Shown: positions 27,239 to 37,046, numbered from the stretch's first letter. The stretch is 64,000 nt of DNA from Bacteroides caecimuris (GCF_001688725.2 NZ_CP015401.2:3720001-3784000); one strand, 5' to 3'. Notes: generated by a model from the letters alone, not told the origin. Numbers and translations are program-made.

Positions 27239-27602
27239 GTAATTCTTTTAAAAAAGCACCGAACTCAGCGGTTATGCGAGTACCGGTGGCTACCAAACTC
27301 CAGTCACGACTATACGTCTGCCCGGTGGATGGATCTTCCCAGCGACGACGCTTGATACGTAAATAAACGGCTTTACCACGGATAGGGAAGTCCTGAACTT
27401 CAATCTCAGGGAGGAAACCTTTTGAGTGAAGATGGAGATCAGAGTACTCGGAAGGAATAGTGGCTTTCTCCTCTAAATAAAGAATAAAGCAAGTATCCTG
27501 AGATACATGATTGACTAGGGTGAAGTAATCAAGGATTCCTGAAGGCAAGAACAAGCTTAAAGAAGCAACAGGATCAATCGTTTGGGAAGAGGATGTTTTC
27601 AT
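27231..27602 (-). CDS. ISL3-type transposase, N-terminal part
   Basis: A 123-residue frame from ATG 27602. FPIRGKAVYLRIKRRRWEDP is like the segment next to the zinc finger of ISL3 transposases, and probably helps bind the IS ends. It ends KELLG at a stop overlapping the start of the catalytic frame. Confidence 0.75.
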   Translation of the reverse strand: MKTSSSQTIDPVASLSLFLPSGILDYFTLVNHVSQDTCFILYLEEKATIPSEYSDLHLHSKGFLPEIEVQDFPIRGKAVYLRIKRRRWEDPSTGQTYSRDWSLVATGTRITAEFGAFLKELLG

Positions 27603-27653
27603 GATGCAAAAATAAGAATTTTAACGCAATCCCCCAAATTTTCAGACTGAGCC

Positions 27654-27661
27654 CGCTTATA
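27654..27661 (+). repeat. 8-bp target duplication, right
   Basis: CGCTTATA directly after the IS right end. Confidence 0.9.
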
Positions 27662-28324
27662 CGTGGAACTTCAACTGAAACGGAGTATCAAAGTCCCACT
27701 TTGGTCGCAGGAAAAAGAGAAATCGACAGGCAAAGACCGAAATTCTGTCGAACTTAACCATTACATTGACGCCCTGCGTGTGAAATTCTATCAGATTTAC
27801 CAAGACTTGGAACTGGAGGGAAAGATTATCTCCGCACGTGCCATAGTGAACCGCTATCAGGGAAAGGACGAAACGTTCAAGACATTGTATAATGTATTCA
27901 AGGAACATAACGACAACTGCCGGAAGCTAATCGGGACGGACTATGCCGACATCACCGTAAGACGTTACGACAATTGCCTTAAATACCTCATGGAACTGGT
28001 TAAACGGGATTACAAGGTAGATGATATGTTACTGCGTGAGGTAAACGGGGAACTGGTACGCAAATTCGATTTATACCTAAAGACGGAGAAGCATTGCGCA
28101 CAGAATACCGTTATCCGGTACATGAAATGTTTTAAGAAAGTGATAAACCTTGCCATTGCCAACGAGTGGCTGGCAAAGAACCCGTTTGCAGGAATCAAGT
28201 TTCACGAGGTGGAGGTAAACAAACAGTTCCTAAGCCAAGCCGAGATAAACCGGATATGGCAGAAAGAGTTCAGGATTGAACGGCTGGAACTGGTACGGGA
28301 TGTTTTTATCTTTTGCGTTTTCAC

Positions 28325-28529
28325 ATTTGTTGCACTAACTAATGTATGCTTGATTATCAATAAATTGCAAACTAATAATAGAGGTATAGGTAATGGGTTA
28401 GAAACCACCTGTCTTCATCATTTTGCATGATTCCCAATCATTTCAAATAGCTCAATGCGAAGATAATATTATTTTGAGAATTAACCAAATTCTGATAATC
28501 AAAATCATACAAATTCAGCGAATTACCGG
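28325..28529. other. Junction between truncated integrase and rteB
   Basis: AT-rich sequence of about 200 bp with no gene. It marks a deletion or insertion breakpoint: integrase homology stops near 28324 and rteB ends at 28530. Confidence 0.5.
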
Positions 28530-29852
28530 CTATGGTTGCTGAAATTTATACTTCAATCCATATTCTTCCAGTTTGTTGTACAGTGTCGTACGTCCTATCC
28601 CGAGCAGTTCGGCGGCAACCTTGCGGTTACCGTTCGCCTGCTTCAACGCGCGTAAGACACGCTCCTTGTCTTCCGCATCGCTGCGCAGGGCGAAGCTGAC
28701 AGGTGAGGTCGCCCTCGTCACGGCAAGTTCCAGATGCTCTTTCGTGACAAGACCCGTCTGTGCCTGCAACACCGCGCCCATGATTTTCTGACGAAGCTCG
28801 CGGACATTGCCCGGCCACGCATGGGTCAGCAATGTCTTGCGGGCTTCTCCGTCAAATCCGATGACATCACACTCCAGTTCCCGGTTCGCAATTTCACGGA
28901 AGAACTCAGCCAGCGGCATGATGTCCTCCTGACAGTCGCGCAACGGCGGGACGGTTATCTCGAAGTCATGCAGGCGGTATAATAGATCCTGCCGGAAACG
29001 CTTTTCATGGACCGCCTTCTCCAGATCCTCGTTGGTGGCGGCGATGATGCGCACATTGAAACTCCGGTCAGATTTGTCGCCAACGGGACGGAACCTACGT
29101 TCCTGTATGGCGCGGAGTAGCATCTGCTGGGTTTCCGGTGCGAGGTTGCCCACCTCGTCCAAGAACAGCGTGCCGCCTTCGGCTTCATGGAAATAACCTT
29201 TCTTGGCACTGTCCGCACCCGTGAATGCGCCTTTTACGTGTCCGAAGAAAGCCGACGGCGCAAGCTCTTTGGTGAGCGAACCGCAGTCCACAGCCACAAA
29301 CGGCTTTCCTGCCCGCTTGCCCTTGTCGTGCAGCAGGTGGGCGATATGCTCCTTGCCCGTGCCGTTCTCCCCGAATATCAGCACGCTCATGTCGGTGGGG
29401 GCTACCAGCCTTATCCGCTTCATGATGGCTTGGAACGCCGAGCCGTCACGCGAGAACAGGGGCATACGGCTCCGTCCGACATTGCATTCTTTCAATATGG
29501 TGCGGAGTAATGGGACAAGTTTGTCCTCCACAAGCTGTTTGGGTATATAGTCCAGCGAGCCGAGTTTCATACTTTCAACTGCCGTATGTACTTCGGCATA
29601 GTCGGTCATGATGATGAACGGTTGCATCATGCCCTCCTTGCGCATCCAGCGCAACAAGTCGATGCCATCGCCTTCAGGCAAACGTAAGTTTGAAACTATG
29701 ATGTCGTTTTCTGTCGCTTGTAGCAGAAGCTTCTTTGCTGTCGAGAGGTGGAATGCTTGCACGGTGCGGAATCCCTCACGTGCCAGCAGGTTGCAGACAA
29801 ACTCACAATATACGATGTTATCCTCCACCACGATAATTTTTGTTTTATCCAT
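28530..29852 (-). CDS. rteB: RteB-like sigma-54-type response regulator
   Basis: A protein of 440 residues. A receiver domain (1-120) is followed by an AAA+ sigma-54 activator domain (GENGTGKEHIAHLL Walker A near 160, KGAFTGAD, GGTLFLDEVGN Walker B) and a Fis-type HTH (KVAAELLGIGRTTLYNKL). This is the architecture of RteB, which in CTnDOT turns on rteC and so excision and transfer. Residue 55, where the receiver should have its phospho-acceptor aspartate (VSDLRLP expected), reads asparagine (AAC at 29690-29688). It overlaps rteA by 8 bp, as a translational pair. Confidence 0.9.
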   Translation of the reverse strand: MDKTKIIVVEDNIVYCEFVCNLLAREGFRTVQAFHLSTAKKLLLQATENDIIVSNLRLPEGDGIDLLRWMRKEGMMQPFIIMTDYAEVHTAVESMKLGSLDYIPKQLVEDKLVPLLRTILKECNVGRSRMPLFSRDGSAFQAIMKRIRLVAPTDMSVLIFGENGTGKEHIAHLLHDKGKRAGKPFVAVDCGSLTKELAPSAFFGHVKGAFTGADSAKKGYFHEAEGGTLFLDEVGNLAPETQQMLLRAIQERRFRPVGDKSDRSFNVRIIAATNEDLEKAVHEKRFRQDLLYRLHDFEITVPPLRDCQEDIMPLAEFFREIANRELECDVIGFDGEARKTLLTHAWPGNVRELRQKIMGAVLQAQTGLVTKEHLELAVTRATSPVSFALRSDAEDKERVLRALKQANGNRKVAAELLGIGRTTLYNKLEEYGLKYKFQQP

Positions 29853-32141
29853 TTTCGTATTTTCTCCTTTCTTCTTTTGCCAGCTGGATTATCTCCGAAC
29901 CCTTATCCAGCACAGCTTTTACAGCATTGCCAATTGTTTTATCGTCAGGTGTGCCATCGCAATGAAGCAATTTGTATAGTTCCCTTAACGGCTGGTCGGC
30001 ACGGAGTATCTCCCATGAACTTCGCAGGTGGTGTGTAAGTGCGTCCAGTTCCTGAAGGTCTTTCTTTAGACCCGCTTCCCTGATTGCCTGCATTTCCTTT
30101 TCGGTTTCCGTTATCAGTTTATCCAGCATGACGGATTCATTGCCGTATGACAGCAGAGAAGTGAAATCCGGCTTTTCATTCCGGTTGCCTTTCATGGCGC
30201 ATTTGTCTGAAACCTCCATCAGTTCCGATATGGAGAACGGTTTGAGCAGGCAACCGGAGAAACCACGTTCCATAAGTTCCTCCTTGCTGCAACTGCCTGA
30301 AGCGGTTGTCACGACTACCGGGATAGTCTTTGAATTGCCAACGTTGGAGGTGCGCAGCAGTTCCAACAGCTCGAAGCCGTTGATTTCCGGCATGTTCAAA
30401 TCCGTCAGAAGCAGGCTGTATTCTTTCCGGCGTATCATTTCCATCAGTTCCGCAGCATCGGTGCAGGTGTCGCAGTGTACGCCTTCCTGTGCATACATTT
30501 CTTTCAACATCAATAGTAACACCTCGTCATTGTCGATGGCGATGACATCATGGAATGTACGGTCATGATGAATCTGTGTCTGATTTATCCGTTCCGGCAG
30601 TTCCCCGGCTGTATGCATGGGTATTTCCACCGTGAAACGGCTGCCTTTGCCTTTCTCGCTCTCCAGCCGGATTGTACCTCCGAGCATTGACACGATACGC
30701 TGAATGATGGACAGTCCCAGTCCGAAGCCGTCTTTTGCGGCGGCGTTTGACAGACGCTCAAACGCACCGAATACCCGTTGTTGTTCCTCTTCGGTCATAC
30801 CTGTACCCGTATCTTTGACGATAAGTTTCAGGACGTCGTTATCATAGTCCGTTGTCAGAGAAACGCCACCGTTCTCCGTGAACTTGATGGCGTTTGACAG
30901 CAGGTTGTTGCCGATTTGCAGGATACGTTCCTTATCGGTCAGGACAATAGTATCCGTCTGATTGGTTATGATAAGAGCCAGCCCCTTATTCATGGCGATT
31001 GGCATAAACTCCGTTTCAAGAATGTGCGTGATTGCCGAAATCCGGCAAGGAGAAGTGTTCGGCTGCTCCTTGCCGTTATCCAGACGGAAAAAGTCAAGCA
31101 GTGTGTTAAGCATTTCGCGCATACGGTCGGAAGATTGCCGGATATTACGGACATATTGCTCTTTTTTATCCGCATCATTCCCTTTTTCCATCAACGCGGT
31201 ATAACCGATTATTGCGGTTAAAGGTGTGCGCAGTTCATGCGTGATAGTATGCACGGCTTTCTTGCGAGAATTTATCAGTGCCTCGTTTTTCTCTACCGCT
31301 TGTTGTAGCTGTTTGATTAAATTTGTCGTTTCCCGTTTGTACCGCTTGATACGGTTAGTATTCCGGTGAATTATGATATATGAAATGATTAACAGAAGGA
31401 GGACGAATCCTGTCAAGCCACCTATCTGAATAAACGATTTTTCACGCATGGTGGCTATCTCGTCCTCTCTCTTTTTTGCAGGTCAGCTTGTATTTTTCCA
31501 TCTATTTGGCGAATCAAACTTTGTAACTGACGGTTAACAGCAAGACTGTCAGCGTGTTCCGATAAACGGCGGCTTTGTGCTTGTTGTTCGGCTATCATAT
31601 TCCGGCTAAGAGAATGGAGCATCGTGGTAGTCACGGTGGGCTTTGCTTCCTCCTTTTTACCAAAGATGCCCAAGAAGCCCTTTCGCTTCAGCTTCTTGGG
31701 TTGTTCTTGCGTACTTTTATATACGATTGCAGGCACTTGACGGGCTATCCTTTCTTTGATGCTTTTCTGTTCATCAAGCATCTGTACAATTCGTCGCATT
31801 TGTTTTTCTTTATCCTCTAAAAGATAGTGTACACTGTCAATGCGTTCAAACGGGTAGATAGACGTGAAATAATAAAGCATACTATCCAAAGCCATACGCT
31901 GCAAATGATAATTTGCAATATCTTTATCTTCCCATTCCAATATTGTTTCTCCTAACAGAGAAAATCCTGTTAAGCGAAAGTTTAATTCATTAACATGTCG
32001 GCGCAACTCATCAGTGGTTCGGTTCTCCTTCTCTAATACTTCAAGCTTTTTCCATTCATACTGATAGCAATATATAATCATTCCTATTAGTATGAATATT
32101 AGAATATAGCCACATGATATTAGCTTGCGGATTGAAATCAT
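29845..32141 (-). pseudogene. rteA: RteA-like hybrid sensor kinase with one-base frameshift
   Basis: The start MISIRKLISCGYILIFILIG (ATG 32141) is a membrane helix, then a coiled periplasmic region. A second helix (FVLLLLIISYIII), H box HTITHELRTPLTA near residue 302, ATPase (NNLLSNAIKF, GFGLGLS), a receiver (LLTDLNMPEINGF) and a C-terminal HPt-like HHLRSS follow. The frame breaks at six A (31472-31477 on plus as T); seven would restore KKREDEIATM, giving about 765 residues. RteA senses an unknown signal (in CTnDOT linked to tetracycline induction through tetQ). No tetQ is upstream; a hydrolase gene ends 5 bp before it. Confidence 0.88.
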
Positions 32142-32145
32142 AAAT

Positions 32146-33525
32146 TTAATGAGGTTTGAAAGAGATAAAATCAACAATGTCCTGAAGGACTTCGGGGGAG
32201 ATCGTTTCCTCAATTGTGCCGTATTCCTGTACTGCGCCCGTTTGAGCGTGCTGGAAAAGGTGATTAAGTCCGGGATAAAGTTTCACGGTCGCTTTCGGGG
32301 CGAGTCGTTGCATTTGAGGCATATTCAGTTCCGGGCGAACTTGTATATCTTTTTCTCCGTATAGTGCGAATACAGGGCAATCCGTATCTGCAATGCTTTC
32401 CGCCGGTGAAAAACCGATATAGAAATTTAACCACGGGTTATTGTCGGCTGCAATCTTTTTCAGATTGGCTTTCAAAGATGTGTGAACGGGAGTATTCTTC
32501 CAATTTGCACATATAGCTTCAATACTGTCAACGGTCATATTGTTACCCTCCCTTATTTTCAGTTCATACATCTTGCGCAATGCTTCAACATAATCAGACA
32601 CAATATCCGCCGGCATGTTACCTTGTTTCAGCATTGTTGCACTTTGGTCTATTAGAACCGAGTCTCCACGAACCGTCTGTGCGCCAATGGCAATAATGAA
32701 ATTCGGATTTGAGAATAATCCCGAATTGTTCTCTGCTCCCAGTATAAATGCCACTGCCGCTCCCTCGCTATGCCCCAATATTCCGACATTTTTGAATTTC
32801 ATTTCTTTGCGCAGGTATTCCATTGCCGTTTTCGCATCTCGTGCAAAATCTTCAGTGGTGGCATTTTTGCCGTCGCCGGTTGATTCTCCATATCCTCGGT
32901 CATCATATCGTAAGGTTGCAACGCCGTTTCGGGCAAGGTAATCGGCGATGACAGCAAACGGCTTATGTCCGTATATTTCTTCATCGCGGTTTTGCAATCC
33001 GCTACCGGTAATCATTACGATAACCGGAGTTGTCTCATTAAAACCTTCAGGTAAAGTAAGTGTCCCAGCGAGAGTAACACTATCTGATAAGTTATTGAAA
33101 CGAACCTCCTTTGTAGTGTATGGATATGGTGGCTTAGGTGTTTGAGGTCGCTTTAATTCCACAATGCCCGGCGATAATTCAAGGGCGGCACTCATTGCTC
33201 CTTGTGTGCATTTCCCAATGAGTTTCCCATCTTGTTTCCGTCCTGTAAACGTCAATCCGATGCGTCGAACTGTCACATTTACAGAATCAGCCGAAATGAA
33301 ATTCACTTCTCCGGCTATTCCGTATGCTCCTTGATCCGGAGAATCAAGCGTGACTGACGGTTTGCCATCTTCTTCTATCTTGAATTTGAACACAATCTTT
33401 AATGCCACTTGCGGAGTTATCTTCAGCGTACCATGCCATGCACTCGAAATATTATCCTCGGAAGCCATAATGTTTAATATGGAACAGGTGGCTAAAATAG
33501 TTGCAATTATTATTCTTTTCATCAT
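32146..33525 (-). CDS. Exported alpha/beta hydrolase
   Basis: A protein of 459 residues. MMKRIIIATILATCSILNI is a signal peptide. Residues about 25-140 form a beta-rich N-terminal domain; the hydrolase fold follows with VIVMITGSGLQNRDE (oxyanion loop), LRYDDRGYGEST, the nucleophile elbow GHSEGAA near 275 and the C-terminal GLNHLF histidine. It is an esterase or peptidase-like enzyme of the periplasm or envelope, substrate unknown. It occupies the place held by tetQ in CTnDOT, ending 5 bp before rteA, so it probably shares a transcript with rteAB. Confidence 0.87.
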   Translation of the reverse strand: MMKRIIIATILATCSILNIMASEDNISSAWHGTLKITPQVALKIVFKFKIEEDGKPSVTLDSPDQGAYGIAGEVNFISADSVNVTVRRIGLTFTGRKQDGKLIGKCTQGAMSAALELSPGIVELKRPQTPKPPYPYTTKEVRFNNLSDSVTLAGTLTLPEGFNETTPVIVMITGSGLQNRDEEIYGHKPFAVIADYLARNGVATLRYDDRGYGESTGDGKNATTEDFARDAKTAMEYLRKEMKFKNVGILGHSEGAAVAFILGAENNSGLFSNPNFIIAIGAQTVRGDSVLIDQSATMLKQGNMPADIVSDYVEALRKMYELKIREGNNMTVDSIEAICANWKNTPVHTSLKANLKKIAADNNPWLNFYIGFSPAESIADTDCPVFALYGEKDIQVRPELNMPQMQRLAPKATVKLYPGLNHLFQHAQTGAVQEYGTIEETISPEVLQDIVDFISFKPH

Positions 33526-33532
33526 TGTAAAA

Positions 33533-34333
33533 CTATTGCTTTATTAGCTCCATTAATATATGACCATACGTATCTTTCAGATACAGAACGGTGTTGTTTT
33601 TTAGCTCGTATGACTTGACACAGTGTAGATTTGCCTCTATACTTCTTTCCAATTCCATATCATCACAAGATACTATACCCTCTACTGCCTTTTCAGTCAT
33701 GGATATGTTGGAGAAGCCCAAAATATTATTATCCTCGACAAAATTGCCTGATATTATGTTACAGTCAGTGGTGCAGACAAATCCGGTGTTATTCAACTGT
33801 AAAACGCAGTCCGATTCCTCGTTTATGTCAGTTAGTTCGTTTGAAGTTATAACGATGCTGTTGTATTTTTCAAGTTGCCATTTCCCACACAAACTTTCAT
33901 CCGGTAAATCATACCTGATTAGTTCCATCAGGATATGACCTTTATCATCTTTCAGCACTAAGATAGAATCGTCTGTGATTTCGTATGATTTGATACAAGG
34001 TAGATTATACACGATACTCCTTTCCACTATCATGTTATCGCAAGCCAGTTCGGTAAAGGATATATCGGAGAATTTCAAAGCGTTTTTGCTTTTTTCAAAA
34101 CAGCCGGAGATGGTATTGCAATCGGTGGTACAATAGAATACTCCGGTTTTATCCATCTGCAATACATAATTACAATTCTCATTTACCTGTGTCAGCCCGT
34201 ATGAAGAAGTGGCGATACAGTTGTATTTCTCAAGTCGCCATTCCCTGTACAGGGCATTATCTGACGGGGCATTGCATGAGCCAACCAATATGGCTAATGC
34301 AAGCATTATTGCTGTAAGAATGTTTGTTTTCAT
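33533..34333 (-). CDS. Lipoprotein with two META/HslJ-like repeats
   Basis: A protein of 266 residues. MKTNILTAIMLALAILVGSC gives a lipoprotein with the cysteine at 20. Two homologous halves follow, each with WRLEKYNC/WQLEKYNS, TTDCNTISG/TTDCNIISG and GHILMELI, the pattern of META (HslJ-like) domains. META proteins are envelope proteins linked to stress or motility; function is unknown here. It is 7 bp upstream of the hydrolase gene. Confidence 0.75.
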   Translation of the reverse strand: MKTNILTAIMLALAILVGSCNAPSDNALYREWRLEKYNCIATSSYGLTQVNENCNYVLQMDKTGVFYCTTDCNTISGCFEKSKNALKFSDISFTELACDNMIVERSIVYNLPCIKSYEITDDSILVLKDDKGHILMELIRYDLPDESLCGKWQLEKYNSIVITSNELTDINEESDCVLQLNNTGFVCTTDCNIISGNFVEDNNILGFSNISMTEKAVEGIVSCDDMELERSIEANLHCVKSYELKNNTVLYLKDTYGHILMELIKQ

Positions 34334-34334
34334 A

Positions 34335-34679
34335 TCATTTGCGTTTTATGGTCTGGCATTTTCGCTTGCTCATTTCCTCTGCATACGCTATTTCTCCTTG
34401 TTCCCGTATATAGCTGATACAAGCCGGACGGTCGGAGTTAAAGAGCAACGCGAACACTTTGCTTATGAAGTTGGAATAGGTTTTACACTCTCTTACGTCA
34501 CACTCGCATTCGGCACAAGTATGATAGCCTTTGTTTATGCAGCATTTGCGGATTTTACACCATGATGCTTTCTCGTTATTCCTGCATCCGGGGCATTTCC
34601 CAGACAAAAATTTGCGACACGCGCCACAATACAGCCCACAGGCGGCTATATTGTTTATATCTGTTGTTATATTTCCCAT
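34335..34679 (-). CDS. DUF3795 cysteine-rich protein A
   Basis: A protein of 114 residues starting MGNITTDINNIAACGLYCG. Cysteines CGLYCGACR, CPGCRN, CKIRKCC and CAECECDVREC fit DUF3795, a predicted metal-binding family. ATG 34679 is preferred; the longer frame overlaps the next gene heavily. It pairs with a second DUF3795 gene 4 bp upstream, and the lipoprotein gene follows 1 bp downstream. Confidence 0.75.
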   Translation of the reverse strand: MGNITTDINNIAACGLYCGACRKFLSGKCPGCRNNEKASWCKIRKCCINKGYHTCAECECDVRECKTYSNFISKVFALLFNSDRPACISYIREQGEIAYAEEMSKRKCQTIKRK

Positions 34680-34683
34680 ATAT

Positions 34684-35100
34684 TCAATATTTTCTATTTG
34701 TATAATTTTTGCCACAGCCATAACATTTTCCGTTATGCACGGATATGACACCACCGCAATCGGAGCAAGTCCAACGTTCTTTTTCCCTTTGTAAGAACTT
34801 TTTAAGACCGTTCTCTCCAATAAAGGCGAGATTGCCCATCAGCGATTCTATCATCGGATAGGCGTTGGCATACCAACACTCCTTATTGACAATCTCCCGG
34901 CAAGGGTATTGAGGGCATTTGTCACAGAATCCGTCCGGCAGACTTTTTCGTATCTCGCATTTGACAATCTTGCATAAATTGGCACAATACTCACCTTTAT
35001 TGCCCTCACTACGGCAACCCACGCAGGGACTATCTTCTCGCAATGCTTCGCTGCAAACAGCGCAGTTTAGCCCACATAGGGCAATCATATTCCTGTCCAT
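34684..35100 (-). CDS. DUF3795 cysteine-rich protein B with zinc ribbon
   Basis: A protein of 138 residues. The N-terminal CGLNCAVCSEA, CVGCRSEG, CANLCKIVKC and CDKCPQYPC match DUF3795; an added C-terminal ribbon WTCSDCGG...GKCYGCGK follows. Its neighbour is a shorter homologue lacking the ribbon, so the pair arose by duplication. Function unknown; metal binding is likely. Confidence 0.75.
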   Translation of the reverse strand: MDRNMIALCGLNCAVCSEALREDSPCVGCRSEGNKGEYCANLCKIVKCEIRKSLPDGFCDKCPQYPCREIVNKECWYANAYPMIESLMGNLAFIGENGLKKFLQREKERWTCSDCGGVISVHNGKCYGCGKNYTNRKY

Positions 35101-35160
35101 AAAACTGATTAATTCAACTTGTCGGAATCATCCCGACTATAAGACCTTTATATCGCAGTC

Positions 35161-35223
35161 TATCTCTTAGAGATAACTAAGGCTACTAATGATACAAGGT
35201 ATGCCGTACTGCAAAATACGGCA
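35161..35223 (-). other. Hairpins between blaR1 and the DUF3795 genes
   Basis: A perfect palindrome-like TATCTCTTAGAGATA (35161-35175) and a hairpin TGCCGTA...TACGGCA (35202-35223) lie after the blaR1 stop. No T run follows the hairpin on the minus strand, so termination is uncertain. Confidence 0.4.
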
Positions 35224-35265
35224 CACTCCAAGTATCAGATAAGATATATGTATTTTTTAGAAGTT

Positions 35266-36606
35266 TTATTGCTGTTTGTTGACCGAATAGTTGAAAGCCA
35301 GTGTGTAACTTGATTCCGCAGGCAGTCCTCCATTGAGACCGGGGTGGAATTTTGGAAGCATACGAGCCACACGCAGAGCTTCGGCATCCAGCACTTGGCC
35401 TGAGCTTTTTACAATTCGGGCATCTTTTACTACGCCGTCTTTAGCGATTGTGAGCTGAACCACCGCATCCATATCAAGAATACCGTTGACGTATGTGCTT
35501 TCAGGGAAAGATATATTCTTGTTGGCAAACTCCGTCAACTTATCTTTACCTCCGGGAAAGTTTGGGGCGGTTTCTGTCCTGATGAATGGCACGGCATCGG
35601 CCGCGTTCGCTTTCTCCGTGACCACCACATCGGAATTTCTTTCTGTCACTCGAATGGTGGAATCGGATTTTTCGCTAATTTTGTAACGCAGATCCTCCAC
35701 CGGCGTAGCGGCAGATACCTCGTTGATTACTGCTGACACCGCAGGGGTGGCCAGACCGATTAACGCGAGTGCCATTGCAGGCACCATGACAAAAGCACGC
35801 ACACGGGCTTTGCCTGTCGGTTTGCTTGATAACATCATAGTTATACGTTTTTTAAGTGAACTGTGATTGAGACAGTTAGAAAGAGTTGCGAACCTTGCTC
35901 CAACTGTCTTTTTTATTAGAAACATCTGATACTCTTCTCGTTTTACGCCCGATGCAAGCACATGGCTGTCGGCTTCATACTCATGGAGGGTATGAAGCTC
36001 ATTGCGCAGAAGCCATATAGCGGGACAATACCAAGTGATAATAATCGCAGCCTGCATAAGAAGCAAGTCAATCCAATGGCGACATTCTATATGCGCTTTT
36101 TCATGGCATACTATCATCTGCCCGAACTCATACCAGTCACGTCTTGGCATCATGATATATCCGCACCATGCAAACGGGGCGACGCTGTTATGGCGATGAA
36201 GTATAATGCGGCAGTCATCCTGTTTTATATGCTCACCTTTGAGAATGAACAGTGCCAACCGTACCAGTGAAACGAGGAAATAGAGAATCATGACAATAAC
36301 CCCTATAAGGTAAAGTGTGACTATATAATCCCATATCGGAGTGATCTGCTCTGATACCGTATTGGCTATATAGGCAATCTCGACCGGATTAAAAGCGATT
36401 TCAATATTATTCTCCATAATATCCGCTACCCAAAAGGGATTAAGTATGAAGATAGGAAAAACGAAAGCAAGCGTTATACAGGACAACAACAATGTCCTGT
36501 TGAACCGGAAACATCCGATATTGGCAAGAACGCATTTGTACACCACCCAGACAACAATCAAGAGGGTGCTTGCTAATAATGAATATGCTAAAAATATGCC
36601 TGCCAT
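35266..36606 (-). CDS. BlaR1-type M56 membrane peptidase with TonB C-terminus
   Basis: A protein of 446 residues. Four N-terminal hydrophobic segments enclose the M56 zinc protease HEKAHIECRHWIDLL (HExxH near 170) and YEADSHVL. The outside region, instead of a penicillin-binding sensor, ends in a TonB-like domain from about 350 (NFPGGKDKLTEFANKNI, GVVKDARIVKSSG), typical of Bacteroidetes members. It should be cut or activated by an envelope signal and then destroy BlaI. Its gene follows blaI by 2 bp. Confidence 0.88.
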   Translation of the reverse strand: MAGIFLAYSLLASTLLIVVWVVYKCVLANIGCFRFNRTLLLSCITLAFVFPIFILNPFWVADIMENNIEIAFNPVEIAYIANTVSEQITPIWDYIVTLYLIGVIVMILYFLVSLVRLALFILKGEHIKQDDCRIILHRHNSVAPFAWCGYIMMPRRDWYEFGQMIVCHEKAHIECRHWIDLLLMQAAIIITWYCPAIWLLRNELHTLHEYEADSHVLASGVKREEYQMFLIKKTVGARFATLSNCLNHSSLKKRITMMLSSKPTGKARVRAFVMVPAMALALIGLATPAVSAVINEVSAATPVEDLRYKISEKSDSTIRVTERNSDVVVTEKANAADAVPFIRTETAPNFPGGKDKLTEFANKNISFPESTYVNGILDMDAVVQLTIAKDGVVKDARIVKSSGQVLDAEALRVARMLPKFHPGLNGGLPAESSYTLAFNYSVNKQQ

Positions 36607-36608
36607 TG

Positions 36609-36989
36609 TTATTCCTTTCCTCTGTTAGATATTTGCAATATTATTTCCTTAGCCTCTTCATCGCTATATTCCTCGCTTTTAATCAGGAAGTTCACAACAT
36701 TCTGAATGGAATTGTCGAAATACCGCCTTATGACGCTCTTCAGATTTTGTCTGCAATAATCTTCTCGCTCTATTATTGGAAAATATATGAAGCCTGTGCT
36801 TTCAGCCTTGTGGTCGAGATAGCCTTTCTGTTCAAGAAATTTCACGAATGTGACTACCATCGTCCGGCTTGGAAGCGGCTCATTGTGAAGGGCAACGACA
36901 TCCCGAACCGAGAGTGCCCCGCTTTCCCAAAAGAAGTTCATCACTTCTTCTTCTCTTTCTGTTAATGGCCTCATATCTTCCATTTGCAT
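36609..36989 (-). CDS. BlaI/MecI-type repressor (1)
   Basis: A protein of up to 126 residues; starts at 36989 or 36983 are both possible. LTEREEEVMNFFWESGALSVRDVV and PSRTMVVTFVKFLEQKGYLDH form the winged helix; the C-terminal half is the dimer region. It should repress its own blaI-blaR1 operon through two GTCTAA-N5-TTAGAC sites just upstream, one ending within 4-20 bp of the start. A second BlaI (48633-49007) is about 55% similar by eye. Confidence 0.9.
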   Translation of the reverse strand: MQMEDMRPLTEREEEVMNFFWESGALSVRDVVALHNEPLPSRTMVVTFVKFLEQKGYLDHKAESTGFIYFPIIEREDYCRQNLKSVIRRYFDNSIQNVVNFLIKSEEYSDEEAKEIILQISNRGKE

Positions 36990-36992
36990 TTA

Positions 36993-37009
36993 GTCTAACC
37001 AACTTAGAC
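36993..37009. promoter_or_regulatory. BlaI operator 1
   Basis: GTCTAA-CCAAC-TTAGAC, a perfect 6-5-6 dyad right before the blaI start. Confidence 0.75.
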
Positions 37010-37029
37010 GATTTGATAATGCAAAAATA

Positions 37030-37046
37030 GTCTAATTATTTTAGAC
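37030..37046. promoter_or_regulatory. BlaI operator 2
   Basis: GTCTAA-TTATT-TTAGAC, same dyad as operator 1, 37 bp away centre to centre. Confidence 0.75.

Larger units (their letters stand above)
26211..27653 (-). mobile_element. ISL3-type insertion sequence, complete
   Basis: A 1443-bp unit bounded by GGCTCAGT and ACTGAGCC inverted ends that continue to a shared GGGGGATT. It is flanked by the perfect 8-bp duplication CGCTTATA, the size normal for ISL3. It carries two minus-strand transposase frames. Confidence 0.92.
26107..28324 (+). pseudogene. Tyrosine integrase, interrupted by an ISL3 element and truncated
   Basis: The 5' part (26107-26210) reads MERKRFSVLFFIKRSKLLK and continues NGEAPVRVRVTYDRL. 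Removing the IS and one target copy joins it exactly to YVELQLKRSIKVPLW at 27654 and on through the SAM-like core-binding domain (DITVRRYDNCLKYLMELV) to RDVFIFCVFT. There homology ends at about 28324 and unrelated sequence follows, so the catalytic domain with its HxxR and tyrosine is lost. It belongs to the Bacteroides integrative-element integrases with an Arm-DNA-bind domain. It lies 250 bp from tRNA-Phe, facing away. Confidence 0.85.
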
